A stretch of 64,000 bases of DNA from Paenibacillus tyrphae (GTDB lineage: Bacteria > Bacillota > Bacilli > Paenibacillales > NBRC-103111). Under the pieces are notes generated by a model. It was given only the letters and a program-made list of their open reading frames with translations, was not told the DNA's origin and ran no database searches. A program made the position numbers and the translations under genes. The stretch lies in NCBI RefSeq assembly GCF_000722545.1, contig NZ_JNVM01000004.1, positions 434,001 through 498,000 of the forward strand, given 5' to 3'. Shown here piece after piece: positions 6,389-13,179 of the stretch (position 1 is its first letter; the number at the start of each line of letters is the position of its first letter).

Positions 6389-7147
6389 TTATTTGAATGT
6401 GACCATCTGGTATACGGTTCGTCCGTCGCCGGTAACCTCAACGACTTGTCCTGTGGACGTTTGAGTTTTCATCTGGGAAGAACCGCTTCCGTCTAAAAAT
6501 ATGCCGTCAACCAAAGTGCCGGAGCCGATTTTCTCTTTGATCGCGGTACGGAATTGCTCGGGGGTGCAGGTCGTATTGGTGACGACGAGCCAAATGTTTC
6601 CTCCGGAGTTGTACACCAGCGCCGATCGGCCGGAGGCCGTGCCGTTTACGCCTCCAGGAATATTTTCAGCGGTTGCTTGGCTTTTCCAGGTCGAGTCACT
6701 GCTTAAGCGCATGCTGATTCCGCCTTGCGCCCAATAGTTGGACGTATCCGATACGTTCAGCTCGCTAGCCCATTTGACGACCTGTACCGAATATTTGCTT
6801 GCTTTAGCGTCCCATACCAGTGTTCCGCGCGCGTAACCAACGTTCACCGCGCCTCTATAAAGCTCGCCGATGGAGCCGCCGCCTGCGGGCACATGATTAT
6901 TTACGGCAATCGACAGCAGAGTTCCGCCGGAACCGAAAAATCCGCCGTTGATGCCGTAGCTGCTTTGATTTTTTAAATTGCTGCTGATCGCTTTTAGTTT
7001 TATATCGTTGGGCGAAGCTTTCATTGCATGCAATACGACGCCATTGGAAGCCGTTACTTTGGAGTACGTGTAATTGGCTGCCGCACTGACAGGCACAGCG
7101 AGAGCCAGCAAGAAGACCAGCGCAAAGATGAGGGATTTCTTGAACAT
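6389..7147 (-). CDS. Secreted phosphodiester-glycosidase (NAGPA-domain) protein
   Basis: A 252-residue protein with a clear Sec signal peptide (FKKSLIFALVFLLALAVPVSA, cut after 'VSAAA'). The mature part has the marks of the NAGPA/DUF2233 phosphodiester glycosidase domain: 'YGINGGFF' near residue 45-52, and 'DGIFLDGSGSSQM' near 225, equal to the family's 'LDGGGSSxM'. Such proteins trim phosphodiester-linked sugars from cell-wall or exopolysaccharide. The start at 7147 is chosen because GAGG lies at correct spacing; the longer ORF N terminus is not signal-like. It lies inside the segment flanked by two tRNA-Val genes and so may be acquired. Confidence 0.72.
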   Translation of the reverse strand: MFKKSLIFALVFLLALAVPVSAAANYTYSKVTASNGVVLHAMKASPNDIKLKAISSNLKNQSSYGINGGFFGSGGTLLSIAVNNHVPAGGGSIGELYRGAVNVGYARGTLVWDAKASKYSVQVVKWASELNVSDTSNYWAQGGISMRLSSDSTWKSQATAENIPGGVNGTASGRSALVYNSGGNIWLVVTNTTCTPEQFRTAIKEKIGSGTLVDGIFLDGSGSSQMKTQTSTGQVVEVTGDGRTVYQMVTFK

Positions 7148-7352
7148 CTCCATACCTCTTTTCTTCGATTCATCTATTAATAGAAGATCGACGCCTTCTT
7201 CAATTAACAATTTTAGTATAGTAGATTTATTGAATTGAAAATATAGGAATTTAATAGCTTTATATGGTGATTTGATTACTAAATTATTGTCACCCGCTTG
7301 AGAATGGTGTTTGTCCCCCAATTGCCCCCATTCTTCCCCAGTTTGTCTTCGC

Positions 7353-7632
7353 TCGTCCGAGGTGCTGGCCTACGCCTGCTACCAGTACGGTCTGAACCCG
7401 GCGACGGACATCACCGGCCATCATATCCTGGACCCGGCCCGTAAAACAGCCGATGAATGCTTTCCGGCTTCTTGGGAAGACGTTTGAACAGTTTATTTGC
7501 GATGCAGTAGCTGAATATACAGGATGTACGGACGGGGAGGCGAACGAGCCTGTGTTAAATGAGGGGGGCGCAAATCCAACTGTACGGAGGCCTAATTATC
7601 TTTTTGATTTTTTCTCAATTTTCGACTTCTAA
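7353..7632 (+). pseudogene. Remnant of phage N-acetylmuramoyl-L-alanine amidase
   Basis: Two frames together give the C-terminal part of an amidase_2/endolysin: in one frame 'YGLNPATDITGHHILDPARK' (7383-7442), ending at a stop at 7485, and, shifted at about 7449, 'PMNAFRLLGKTFEQF' (from 7450). Endolysins of Bacillus/Paenibacillus phages carry this same 'TDITGHHxLDPxRKxDPxNAF' order, so a frameshift has broken the gene. No 5' part is present. I read this as prophage debris. Confidence 0.65.
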
Positions 7633-7831
7633 TGAAAGCAGTAGGTTTATTACAAAATTTATCACGTACTGTAAAAGTAGCAACGTGATGGGGAACAGGA
7701 ACGCATCGATGCCGTCTAACGATTTCAATTGGATGAATAACTTGAATAAGTTGAGGATGAAAAAAATCTTCATACACAACTCTAGGCGGATCAAAAACTG
7801 TTTGCGTAGGACAATTGAGACATTCGGACAA
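7592..7831 (-). CDS. CotD-like spore coat protein
   Basis: A 79-residue protein rich in His, Pro and Val with the CotD-family core 'VFDPPRVVYEDFFHPQLI', 'VIHPIEIVRRH' and 'CVPVPHH'. CotD is an inner-coat protein. I place the start at a TTG (7831) because GGAGGAG lies 6-7 bases before it; an upstream ATG (7846) overlaps that ribosome site and is less likely. CATAGCATA at 7869-7861 (minus) matches the SigmaK -10 consensus. Its 3' end overlaps the amidase remnant on the other strand. Confidence 0.7.
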   Translation of the reverse strand: MSECLNCPTQTVFDPPRVVYEDFFHPQLIQVIHPIEIVRRHRCVPVPHHVATFTVRDKFCNKPTAFIRSRKLRKNQKDN

Positions 7832-8173
7832 TATAGTCTCCTCCATTAATTAGGACTTAATATGCTATGACGATTGCCATACAGTGGATGTGTAGGTATC
7901 TTGATAAGTTATTAGACCAAAAAGGGAATTCCATGAAGAGGATCGGCGCGGAAAGTTCTGTGCATCATTACTCAACAACCGCCGCAATCATTAGACAAAT
8001 AAGATCAGGAAACGCCAAGAAGCATACTTGAAGGTTTTTCATCCATGCTGGATAGAGAAAGATATATTTCTTGGTCTCCGGTCGATCCTGAACGGATCAC
8101 GTTAATCCAGACGTAGGAATGAGAGGAAGGAGACAAGGGGGAAAGCTGGCAGGTGTACGGTTCATCCATGAAG
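7832..8173. other. Gene-poor stretch in tRNA-Val-flanked segment
   Basis: It holds a SigmaK-like -10 for the CotD gene (7861-7869, minus). The rest shows only short interrupted reading frames and may be further degraded mobile DNA. Confidence 0.5.
7861..7869 (-). promoter_or_regulatory. SigmaK-like -10 for CotD-like gene
   Basis: On the minus strand CATAGCATA matches CATAnnnTA, 30 bases before the TTG start. No ideal -35 seen. Confidence 0.4.
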
Positions 8174-8532
8174 TTACAATTCAAACCAGCCTATATTAAG
8201 TGACAGAAGGTTCGTTTGGTTTGTATTGTTTGTTGTAGTAGGAGGTATAGCAATTTCACCAGCATAATCAATAACAACGGGTCCGCCGGTAGCCCCTCCC
8301 GAAACTCTCTGGATATAAAGCGTCTTTCTCGAGTTGGCAGGGTTGGTAAGTTGGATAGCAAGAAATCCGTTAGCGGCCACGGAGCGCGATTGAGTGGTAT
8401 TGCAAAAAATGTGCCGCTCTGTGCGGCTGCATAAGATGGTGAAGATACAATGTTTGGGGTAGTAATGGTTTGAAGGCTTTTAACATAGATCGGTTGATTC
8501 AATCCTGAAACCGGATTATTGTTGGGAGACAT
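8174..8532 (-). pseudogene. Frameshifted hypothetical (surface/coat-type) gene
   Basis: Frame 1 starts at ATG 8532 (GGGGGGAAAG upstream) and reads well to 'AAAQSGTFF'. The protein-like sequence then continues in another frame as 'NTTQSRSVAANGFLAIQLTNP' onward (positions about 8396-8336), ending at 8174. The switch is at a run of six T on the coding strand (8409-8404); one extra T would restore a single protein of about 119 residues. Gly/Ala/Asn/Thr-rich, no signal peptide. Either a true frameshift or a sequencing error in the homopolymer. Confidence 0.55.
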
Positions 8533-8725
8533 TCGCTTTCCCCCCGGAATTTAATAGGCATATCATCATACTATATGCTGCATTTGGGAATTTATTTCTT
8601 CATTGAATTGTTAGCCTTTCCAACCGGTTGTTAAGGGGGGGCGAGGTTCGCGCGTCCCCAATTTGTCCCCAAATTGCTATTTTTGCATCTGTATCAGTAA
8701 TTTTAAACCTGCTGTTACAATGAGA
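8533..8725. other. Short spacer with repeated TCCCC motifs
   Basis: No gene seen. GTCCCCAATTTGTCCCCAAA (8655-8674) echoes GTCCCCCAATTGCCCCC near 7314-7330, on the other side of the relic genes; these may be old recombination-site sequence. Confidence 0.35.
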
Positions 8726-8757
8726 AAAGCCGCGTCCTATAAAGGAACGCGGCTTTC
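8725..8757 (-). terminator. Terminator after tRNA-Val copy 2
   Basis: AAAGCCGCGTCC pairs with GGAACGCGGCTTT, with TTTTC on the minus-strand exit side. Confidence 0.7.
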
Positions 8758-8765
8758 TGTTATAA

Positions 8766-8838
8766 TGACCTGTAGTGGGCTCGAACCACTGACCCCCACC
8801 CTGTCAAGATGGTGCTCTCCCAGCTGAGCTAACAAGTC
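8766..8838 (-). tRNA. tRNA-Val (GAC), copy 2
   Basis: 73 bases, identical to the copy at 6189-6261, with the same cloverleaf and GAC anticodon. It has its own terminator with a different sequence, so it is an independent unit and not a simple att fragment. Confidence 0.92.
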
Positions 8839-9027
8839 ATGTTTCATATCTTGTGGGGACGTTTTCCATAATACCAAGATGGGCGCATAATGTCAAGCGT
8901 TAGCCTACAAATTTTTTTGTTTTTGTAAATATGGGTTTATTCCGCCATGGATCTCTCTTTTATCCCTATACATTCGTTATGGTATAATAGAGCATGTTAG
9001 ACATGCATTTGAAAAGAGGGGACTTTG

Positions 9028-9978
9028 ATGAGAGATTTTCGATGGGCGCATTTTCAGCCGCATATCGAAGGAGGAGAGAACGAGCAGCCGGAACCGGAGC
9101 AAGAAGCGCTGGATTGGGGCGAGCAGGAATGGGGAACACATCGGTACCACGTCAACCGGCTTGTCGAGGATTCCGTATCGCTGCTGCCTATGCCGGAGAA
9201 AGCCGTCGTACTGGGAGCGGGGAATCACGGTGATGTCGGGCTCCCTCGGCTTTCCGTTCATTTTCAGCAGGTAACCGCGCTGGATACGGAAGACAATATG
9301 CTGCAGGAATGGCTCGATTCGGCCGGAGCAATCGCTAACAACCGGGTTCGTTCTTTAACGCGAATCGACTATACCCGGCTGGACCAAATTTCCTTCTACG
9401 AAACGTTTGAGGAGCTGCTGACGGAAGGTAAGTCTGCCGGGGAAATAACGGATTACTTGAGGGACTGCGCGTTTCGCGTGCGCGGGCTGGAGGCGATGCC
9501 TCATTTGAAAAAAGCGTTTTCGCTCGTTGTTTCCTCGGGTGTTCATACGCAATTGTTTTATCCGGATGCGCTCATGCAATTTTACGGTTATATGGAGAAA
9601 TACAATGAAAATGAAACCCGGCAAATCGTCGAGGCGCTGGGATACCTTCGGAACAGCCTGATTTCGGATTATAACCGGATGCTGCTGTCGCTCGTAAAAC
9701 CTGACGGCCGGGTGACGGTATGGACGGATATGATTTTGCTGGACGAGGATAAGCAATGGATCGCCGAGGAGCTGGACCGGCGGCGAACCGATAAGGAGAG
9801 GACGAGCTTTTTGTTCGAAGCGTTCGGACAGTACGGGATCGAAGCGGCTGTGCTGGGCCTCAAGGATCTTTACGATTCTCTTCGCCCGGATCAATTATTG
9901 TTCCGCAGTTGGGTCGGGTATACCGATTCTGGCAAAACGTATTTGATCGCCGGGTTATCTGGCCGTCTCCGCCCGTAG
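9028..9978 (+). CDS. Putative SAM-dependent methyltransferase, hypothetical
   Basis: About 316 residues. Residues 57-95 ('KAVVLGAGNHGDVGLPRL...QVTALDTEDNML') look like the first half of a class I methyltransferase Rossmann fold: a hydrophobic strand, a G-x-G-x-H-G-D glycine loop and an acidic end of strand 2. 'AFSLVVSSGVHTQLFYP' fits the strand-4 region. No substrate can be named. The ATG at 9028 (or TTG at 9025) follows AGAGGGG. Its 3' end overlaps the convergent PilZ gene by 24 bases. TATAAT at 8983-8988 is a plausible -10. Confidence 0.65.
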   Translation: MRDFRWAHFQPHIEGGENEQPEPEQEALDWGEQEWGTHRYHVNRLVEDSVSLLPMPEKAVVLGAGNHGDVGLPRLSVHFQQVTALDTEDNMLQEWLDSAGAIANNRVRSLTRIDYTRLDQISFYETFEELLTEGKSAGEITDYLRDCAFRVRGLEAMPHLKKAFSLVVSSGVHTQLFYPDALMQFYGYMEKYNENETRQIVEALGYLRNSLISDYNRMLLSLVKPDGRVTVWTDMILLDEDKQWIAEELDRRRTDKERTSFLFEAFGQYGIEAAVLGLKDLYDSLRPDQLLFRSWVGYTDSGKTYLIAGLSGRLRP

Positions 9979-10401
9979 TATTCCGAATTCGGCCAGATCT
10001 TCTTCGGTACAGAAGCTGCACTGCGAGATGACGGTGGTTTTGCGAAGCTTGATCGCTAATTGATTGATCATGCTGGTCAAAGCCGCCGTCTCCTTTTCGC
10101 TATGTGAAAACTGAATGCAGTATTCCGGATGCCCGATTTCCGTCTGCCCGGAGCGCACAAGCATCCCCAGCGTCCGGTATTCTTTGGCCAGAGCGGTGAA
10201 CTTCAACTCGATCAATAAACGGCTTTCATCCGGCAGCGGGGCTGCGGTAAAAAAGCGGGCTCCACCGGCGCTAAGATCCAGCATGGCGGCTTTCGTCGTC
10301 TTGAATTCCGGCTCAAGATCGTCCATTCCGATAATTTTCAATTCCGCGCATAGCGGCTGCTGAAAGCGCAAACGAAAAAAGCTGCGCTTGTTTTTTTCCA
10401 T
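9955..10401 (-). CDS. PilZ-domain protein (c-di-GMP receptor)
   Basis: A 148-residue protein with both PilZ signatures: R-x-x-x-R in 'KRSFFRLRF' near residue 5 and 'DLSAGGARF' near residue 45 (D-x-S-x-x-G). PilZ domains bind cyclic di-GMP and alter motility or matrix functions. The start at 10401 is chosen from three in-frame candidates because GGAG is 9 bases upstream. A C-terminal Cys pair (SQCSFC) is unusual for the family. A GGDEF protein is encoded at 13133-14773. Confidence 0.78.
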   Translation of the reverse strand: MEKNKRSFFRLRFQQPLCAELKIIGMDDLEPEFKTTKAAMLDLSAGGARFFTAAPLPDESRLLIELKFTALAKEYRTLGMLVRSGQTEIGHPEYCIQFSHSEKETAALTSMINQLAIKLRKTTVISQCSFCTEEDLAEFGILRAETAR

Positions 10402-10497
10402 AATAATCATCTCCAACAGTCCTTTGCAGCAGGGTGAAGAGGCAAATTAACGTTTACTATAACAGAGCGGACCAGGCTTAAGCAACCGCTTTCCAGT

Positions 10498-10524
10498 AAA
10501 AAGCCGCTCAAGAGTAGAGCGGCA
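10498..10524 (-). terminator. Possible small terminator hairpin
   Basis: GCCGCTC and GAGCGGC pair around AAGAGTA, with TTTTT on the minus-strand exit side. No obvious minus-strand gene ends here, so its role is uncertain. Confidence 0.35.
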
Positions 10525-10678
10525 GTGGAATGCTGATGTTAAGATTCGAAGTGGTCCTCTCTTCCAAATTCGGATAAATCTATTATACAATATTGCCGGA
10601 AAAAGAACATTAAAACTTTGTTACACTTATTGACCTGATTAAACTCGCAGAACAATATATTGGAACGGAGAATCGCAG

Positions 10679-10972
10679 ATGAAAAAATTATACAGCCAAA
10701 TGACCATGGCCGAATTGGAACAGGAAATGAAGAACCTGCGGGAGGAGATGGACCGGGCGGAATTTCCGAGCCAGCGCTCTGTGATCGAGCGCAAATATTA
10801 TACGGCGCAAGCTTATACGCTCGATCCGTCCGATTTTCCGCCAGGAGTGTATAAGGCTGAGCATGTACAGCTTCCGTTTACTTTAAGCTATGTGAACGGT
10901 ATTATGGCTTGGGGGATATTAGGGGAAGAGCCGGACGCCAGCTTCCCGATTTCGATGCTGACCCGGCTCTAA
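10679..10972 (+). CDS. yfhH: YfhH-like protein (DUF1811)
   Basis: A 97-residue protein like B. subtilis YfhH: 'KLYSQMTMAELEQEM' N-terminal helix, 'ERKYYTAQAYTLDP' in the middle, then 'LSYVNGIMAWG' and 'ASFPISML' near the end. Function unknown. ACGGAG precedes the ATG. Its stop overlaps the convergent fnr by four bases. Confidence 0.75.
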   Translation: MKKLYSQMTMAELEQEMKNLREEMDRAEFPSQRSVIERKYYTAQAYTLDPSDFPPGVYKAEHVQLPFTLSYVNGIMAWGILGEEPDASFPISMLTRL

Positions 10973-11691
10973 ATGCGGCACATATCAACTGGACAATTCT
11001 CGCACTGGCAGATGTCTCGGAGATAAGGCAAATCTTTTACGACGATGTAGTTGTTTTCCATGGCAATAATGTTGGCGCGTTTCAGATCGCCGAGCATCCG
11101 GTTAACGCTCTCCCGGGTTGCGCCGATCATGTCGGCAAGCTCGCTATTCGTAAGCTTTTTGGTGATGACGATTTCCGATCCGTGATTTTTGCCGTACGTG
11201 TTGCAAAGCCGGATCAACGTCGAGCAGAGAGCGCCGGGCTTGCCGAACATCATGAGATCGCGGAATTTCGTTTGGGTCATCCGATGCATAAGTCCCATCC
11301 ACTTCATGAACTCGACGGCTAGATCCCCGTGCTGCCACAGCAGGACTTCCAAATCCTTTTGCTGGATGACCCCGATGATGGAGTTTTCCGTGACTTCAGC
11401 ATTAAAGCTGTGAACGGAGTTTTGGAAAGGATCGACCTGTCCGAACAAGTCTCCGGTATTATAGACATAAAGGATGAAGCTTTTCCCTTCATCGCTGGCT
11501 TTCGTAATCTTCACTTGACCGCGCTTCAAAAAATACAGCTTATCGGCCGTATCGCCTTCCCAGAACAAATGATTTCCGGTTTCGGCTCTCATTTCATACA
11601 TAATTTCCTTAAGCTTCGTTAAGCTTTCTTCCGTAAAACAATCCGAATTGGCCACTTGGCTGACCGGTTTTCGTTGCAGCATATCCGTCAT
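10969..11691 (-). CDS. fnr: Fnr, oxygen-sensing Crp-family regulator
   Basis: A 240-residue Crp/Fnr regulator: cyclic-nucleotide-like beta barrel (about 20-130), dimer helix, and a winged HTH with 'TNSELADMIGATRESVNRMLGDL' around 175-200. The recognition helix has the E-x-x-x-R of the family. The C terminus 'CQCENCPVDMCRI' gives Cys230-x2-Cys233-x4-Cys238, the spacing of the B. subtilis Fnr [4Fe-4S] cluster, which sits at the C terminus unlike E. coli FNR. The start at 11691 follows GGAGGT at 7 bases; the longer ORF does not. A perfect Fnr/Crp-type box lies upstream, suggesting autoregulation. Confidence 0.88.
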   Translation of the reverse strand: MTDMLQRKPVSQVANSDCFTEESLTKLKEIMYEMRAETGNHLFWEGDTADKLYFLKRGQVKITKASDEGKSFILYVYNTGDLFGQVDPFQNSVHSFNAEVTENSIIGVIQQKDLEVLLWQHGDLAVEFMKWMGLMHRMTQTKFRDLMMFGKPGALCSTLIRLCNTYGKNHGSEIVITKKLTNSELADMIGATRESVNRMLGDLKRANIIAMENNYIVVKDLPYLRDICQCENCPVDMCRI

Positions 11692-11774
11692 GGTACATAC
11701 CTCCGGCGTCGGTCTGGTTAAGACCTCTGTAGGTTTTGTTGTATCTAACATACCCTATTTTGCAAGATTTGTGA

Positions 11775-11790
11775 TGTGATTTTCATCACA
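11775..11790. promoter_or_regulatory. Fnr box 1, perfect TGTGA-N6-TCACA
   Basis: TGTGATTTTCATCACA, a perfect Crp/Fnr palindrome, lies between divergent fnr and mobA-like genes, 84 bases before the fnr start. Confidence 0.75.
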
Positions 11791-11814
11791 CTTCCTTAAA
11801 TCTTCATATTTTTT

Positions 11815-11830
11815 TGTGATCTTTGTAACA
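11815..11830. promoter_or_regulatory. Fnr box 2 at about -41.5 of mobA-like promoter
   Basis: TGTGATCTTTGTAACA matches TGTGA-N6-TCACA at 9 of 10 defined bases. Its centre (11822.5) is about 41.5 bases before the start site expected from the TATAGT at 11852-11857, the class II activator position. Confidence 0.65.
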
Positions 11831-11851
11831 TGCAGCGCTTCACCCGACGTG

Positions 11852-11857
11852 TATAGT
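11852..11857 (+). promoter_or_regulatory. -10 box of mobA-like gene
   Basis: TATAGT with the Fnr box in place of a -35 element. Confidence 0.55.
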
Positions 11858-11897
11858 GAAGATAAGAATCACATTACATGGGGGAAGTGAAAACGTT

Positions 11898-12530
11898 ATG
11901 ATGACCGGAGTGCTATTAGCGGGCGGTCACCCGCGGCGTATTGAAGGCCGTCCCGCGGAACTGTTGGTGTTGGCTGGTGAAACGGTCGTAGCGAAACAAA
12001 TCCGCGAAATGCTTACGATCTGCGGAGAAGTCATTATCGTAACGAACGAGCCCAAAATTTTTCTTGAACATGTTCCCCGGTCCGTACGTATCATTACGGA
12101 TTTTTACCCGGGCCGCGGACCTCTCGGCGGGCTTCATGCGGCGCTCACCTTGTCCAGATACCCGGAGCTCTGGGTAACCGGCGGGGCCATGCCGTTCATT
12201 TCGGCAAGAGCAGCCTCTTTCCTGGCGGAGCACCGGAGCGTCTTCGGCTACGATGCCGTGCTGCCGGAGGTATCGGGACGGCCCGAGCCCTTACATGGCA
12301 TATACCGCCAAAGCTGTCTCACGGCATTGACGCCGCTGTTGGAGTCGGGAAGCGACGTACAGCCGGGCTGGATGACGTTCCTGCGCAAGCTTCGTTGGGG
12401 CTGCGTCGAAGCGGATATGCTTCGCAAGCAAAATTTGGGGGATGCCTTTACATTTCGGATTAAAACAGAAAAGCAGTATTCGGAAGCGGTTTCGCGAGCG
12501 CAGGCACAGGTTCGAAGCGTATTCCGGTAA
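11898..12530 (+). CDS. MobA-like nucleotidyltransferase, catalytic motif degenerate
   Basis: A 210-residue GT-A fold protein like MobA, which joins GMP to molybdopterin. The N-terminal 'GVLLAGGHPRRIEGRPAELL' keeps LAGG and the basic loop but lacks the usual R-M-G-x-x-K spacing. 'DFYPGRGPLGGLHAAL' matches the family G-P-L-x-G-I/L motif, and 'EPLHGIYRQSCL' the later one. However the metal-binding Asp of 'CDMPF' is replaced: residues 95-99 read GGAMP. So it may be inactive or altered. A promoter with an Fnr box at -41.5 suggests anaerobic induction, fitting molybdoenzyme use. The ATG follows GGGGAAGTG. Confidence 0.7.
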   Translation: MMTGVLLAGGHPRRIEGRPAELLVLAGETVVAKQIREMLTICGEVIIVTNEPKIFLEHVPRSVRIITDFYPGRGPLGGLHAALTLSRYPELWVTGGAMPFISARAASFLAEHRSVFGYDAVLPEVSGRPEPLHGIYRQSCLTALTPLLESGSDVQPGWMTFLRKLRWGCVEADMLRKQNLGDAFTFRIKTEKQYSEAVSRAQAQVRSVFR

Positions 12531-12562
12531 AAAAGGGCGGAGCTTTTCCGCCTTTTTATTTT
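12531..12562 (+). terminator. Rho-independent terminator
   Basis: GGCGGA and TCCGCC pair, followed by TTTTTATTTT. Confidence 0.75.
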
Positions 12563-12648
12563 CCCGGTTCGTGCTGGAAGCGATGGGAGTGAAAAGCCAA
12601 GTATAGAAAAGGCGGCGGATTACGATGCTAAGCTTGAGGTGATGGCTG

Positions 12649-13179
12649 ATGAATCGGGCGTTATGGACGTCCCTTGCCGCTATAGGTACGGCACAAGCGC
12701 TTAAAATACCCGACCGGATCCGTCAGTGCGGCCGTTTTGAGTGGTCGGACCTGTTTCGGACTGGTGGTATGCCGAGCTCGCATGCGGCCGGAGTCGTTTC
12801 GCTCGCGACTTATGTCGGGCTTAAGAAGGGCGCTTCTTCCATTTCGTTTTCGCTTGCAGCCGTACTGAGTCTGATCGTGATGTACGACGCCATGGGGATT
12901 CGCCGTCATGCCGGCATGATCGCATCGGAGGTAAACCAGCTGGAGGATGTGCTCGTTAAATTAACGGAGCAGCATCCTCCTCATGTGCATCGTAAAGACA
13001 AAGAGCTGGAAGAGCGGTTGGGCCATTTGCCGGAAGAAGTGTTGGGAGGGGCAGCCATCGGGGCGGCAATCGGTTGGCTCAGCTATATGACGGAGTTTCC
13101 CCAGCATCGCCCGGGGAGAGCTTGGGTCTCTTTTATACGGAAATCGTTGTACACGTTGAGCTCTCGCATGGTTCAATAA
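12649..13179 (+). CDS. yuiD: YuiD-like divergent PAP2-family membrane protein (DUF212)
   Basis: A 176-residue membrane protein with the DUF212 signatures 'GGMPSSHAAGVVSLA' (residues 40-54) and 'DAMGIRRHAG' (near 80-90), the counterparts of the PSGHS and RxxxxxxHxxxD motifs of PAP2 phosphatases. Membrane segments flank these motifs, and a C-terminal hydrophobic stretch follows 'LGHLPEEVLGG'. Probable lipid phosphate phosphatase, activity unproven. Its 3' end overlaps the convergent kinase gene by 47 bases. Confidence 0.8.
   Translation: MNRALWTSLAAIGTAQALKIPDRIRQCGRFEWSDLFRTGGMPSSHAAGVVSLATYVGLKKGASSISFSLAAVLSLIVMYDAMGIRRHAGMIASEVNQLEDVLVKLTEQHPPHVHRKDKELEERLGHLPEEVLGGAAIGAAIGWLSYMTEFPQHRPGRAWVSFIRKSLYTLSSRMVQ

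Noticed and set aside
6189..8838. The two tRNA-Val copies as attL/attR of one intact prophage
   Set aside because: Both are complete genes with different terminators, and no integrase, structural or replication genes lie between them; only relics remain.
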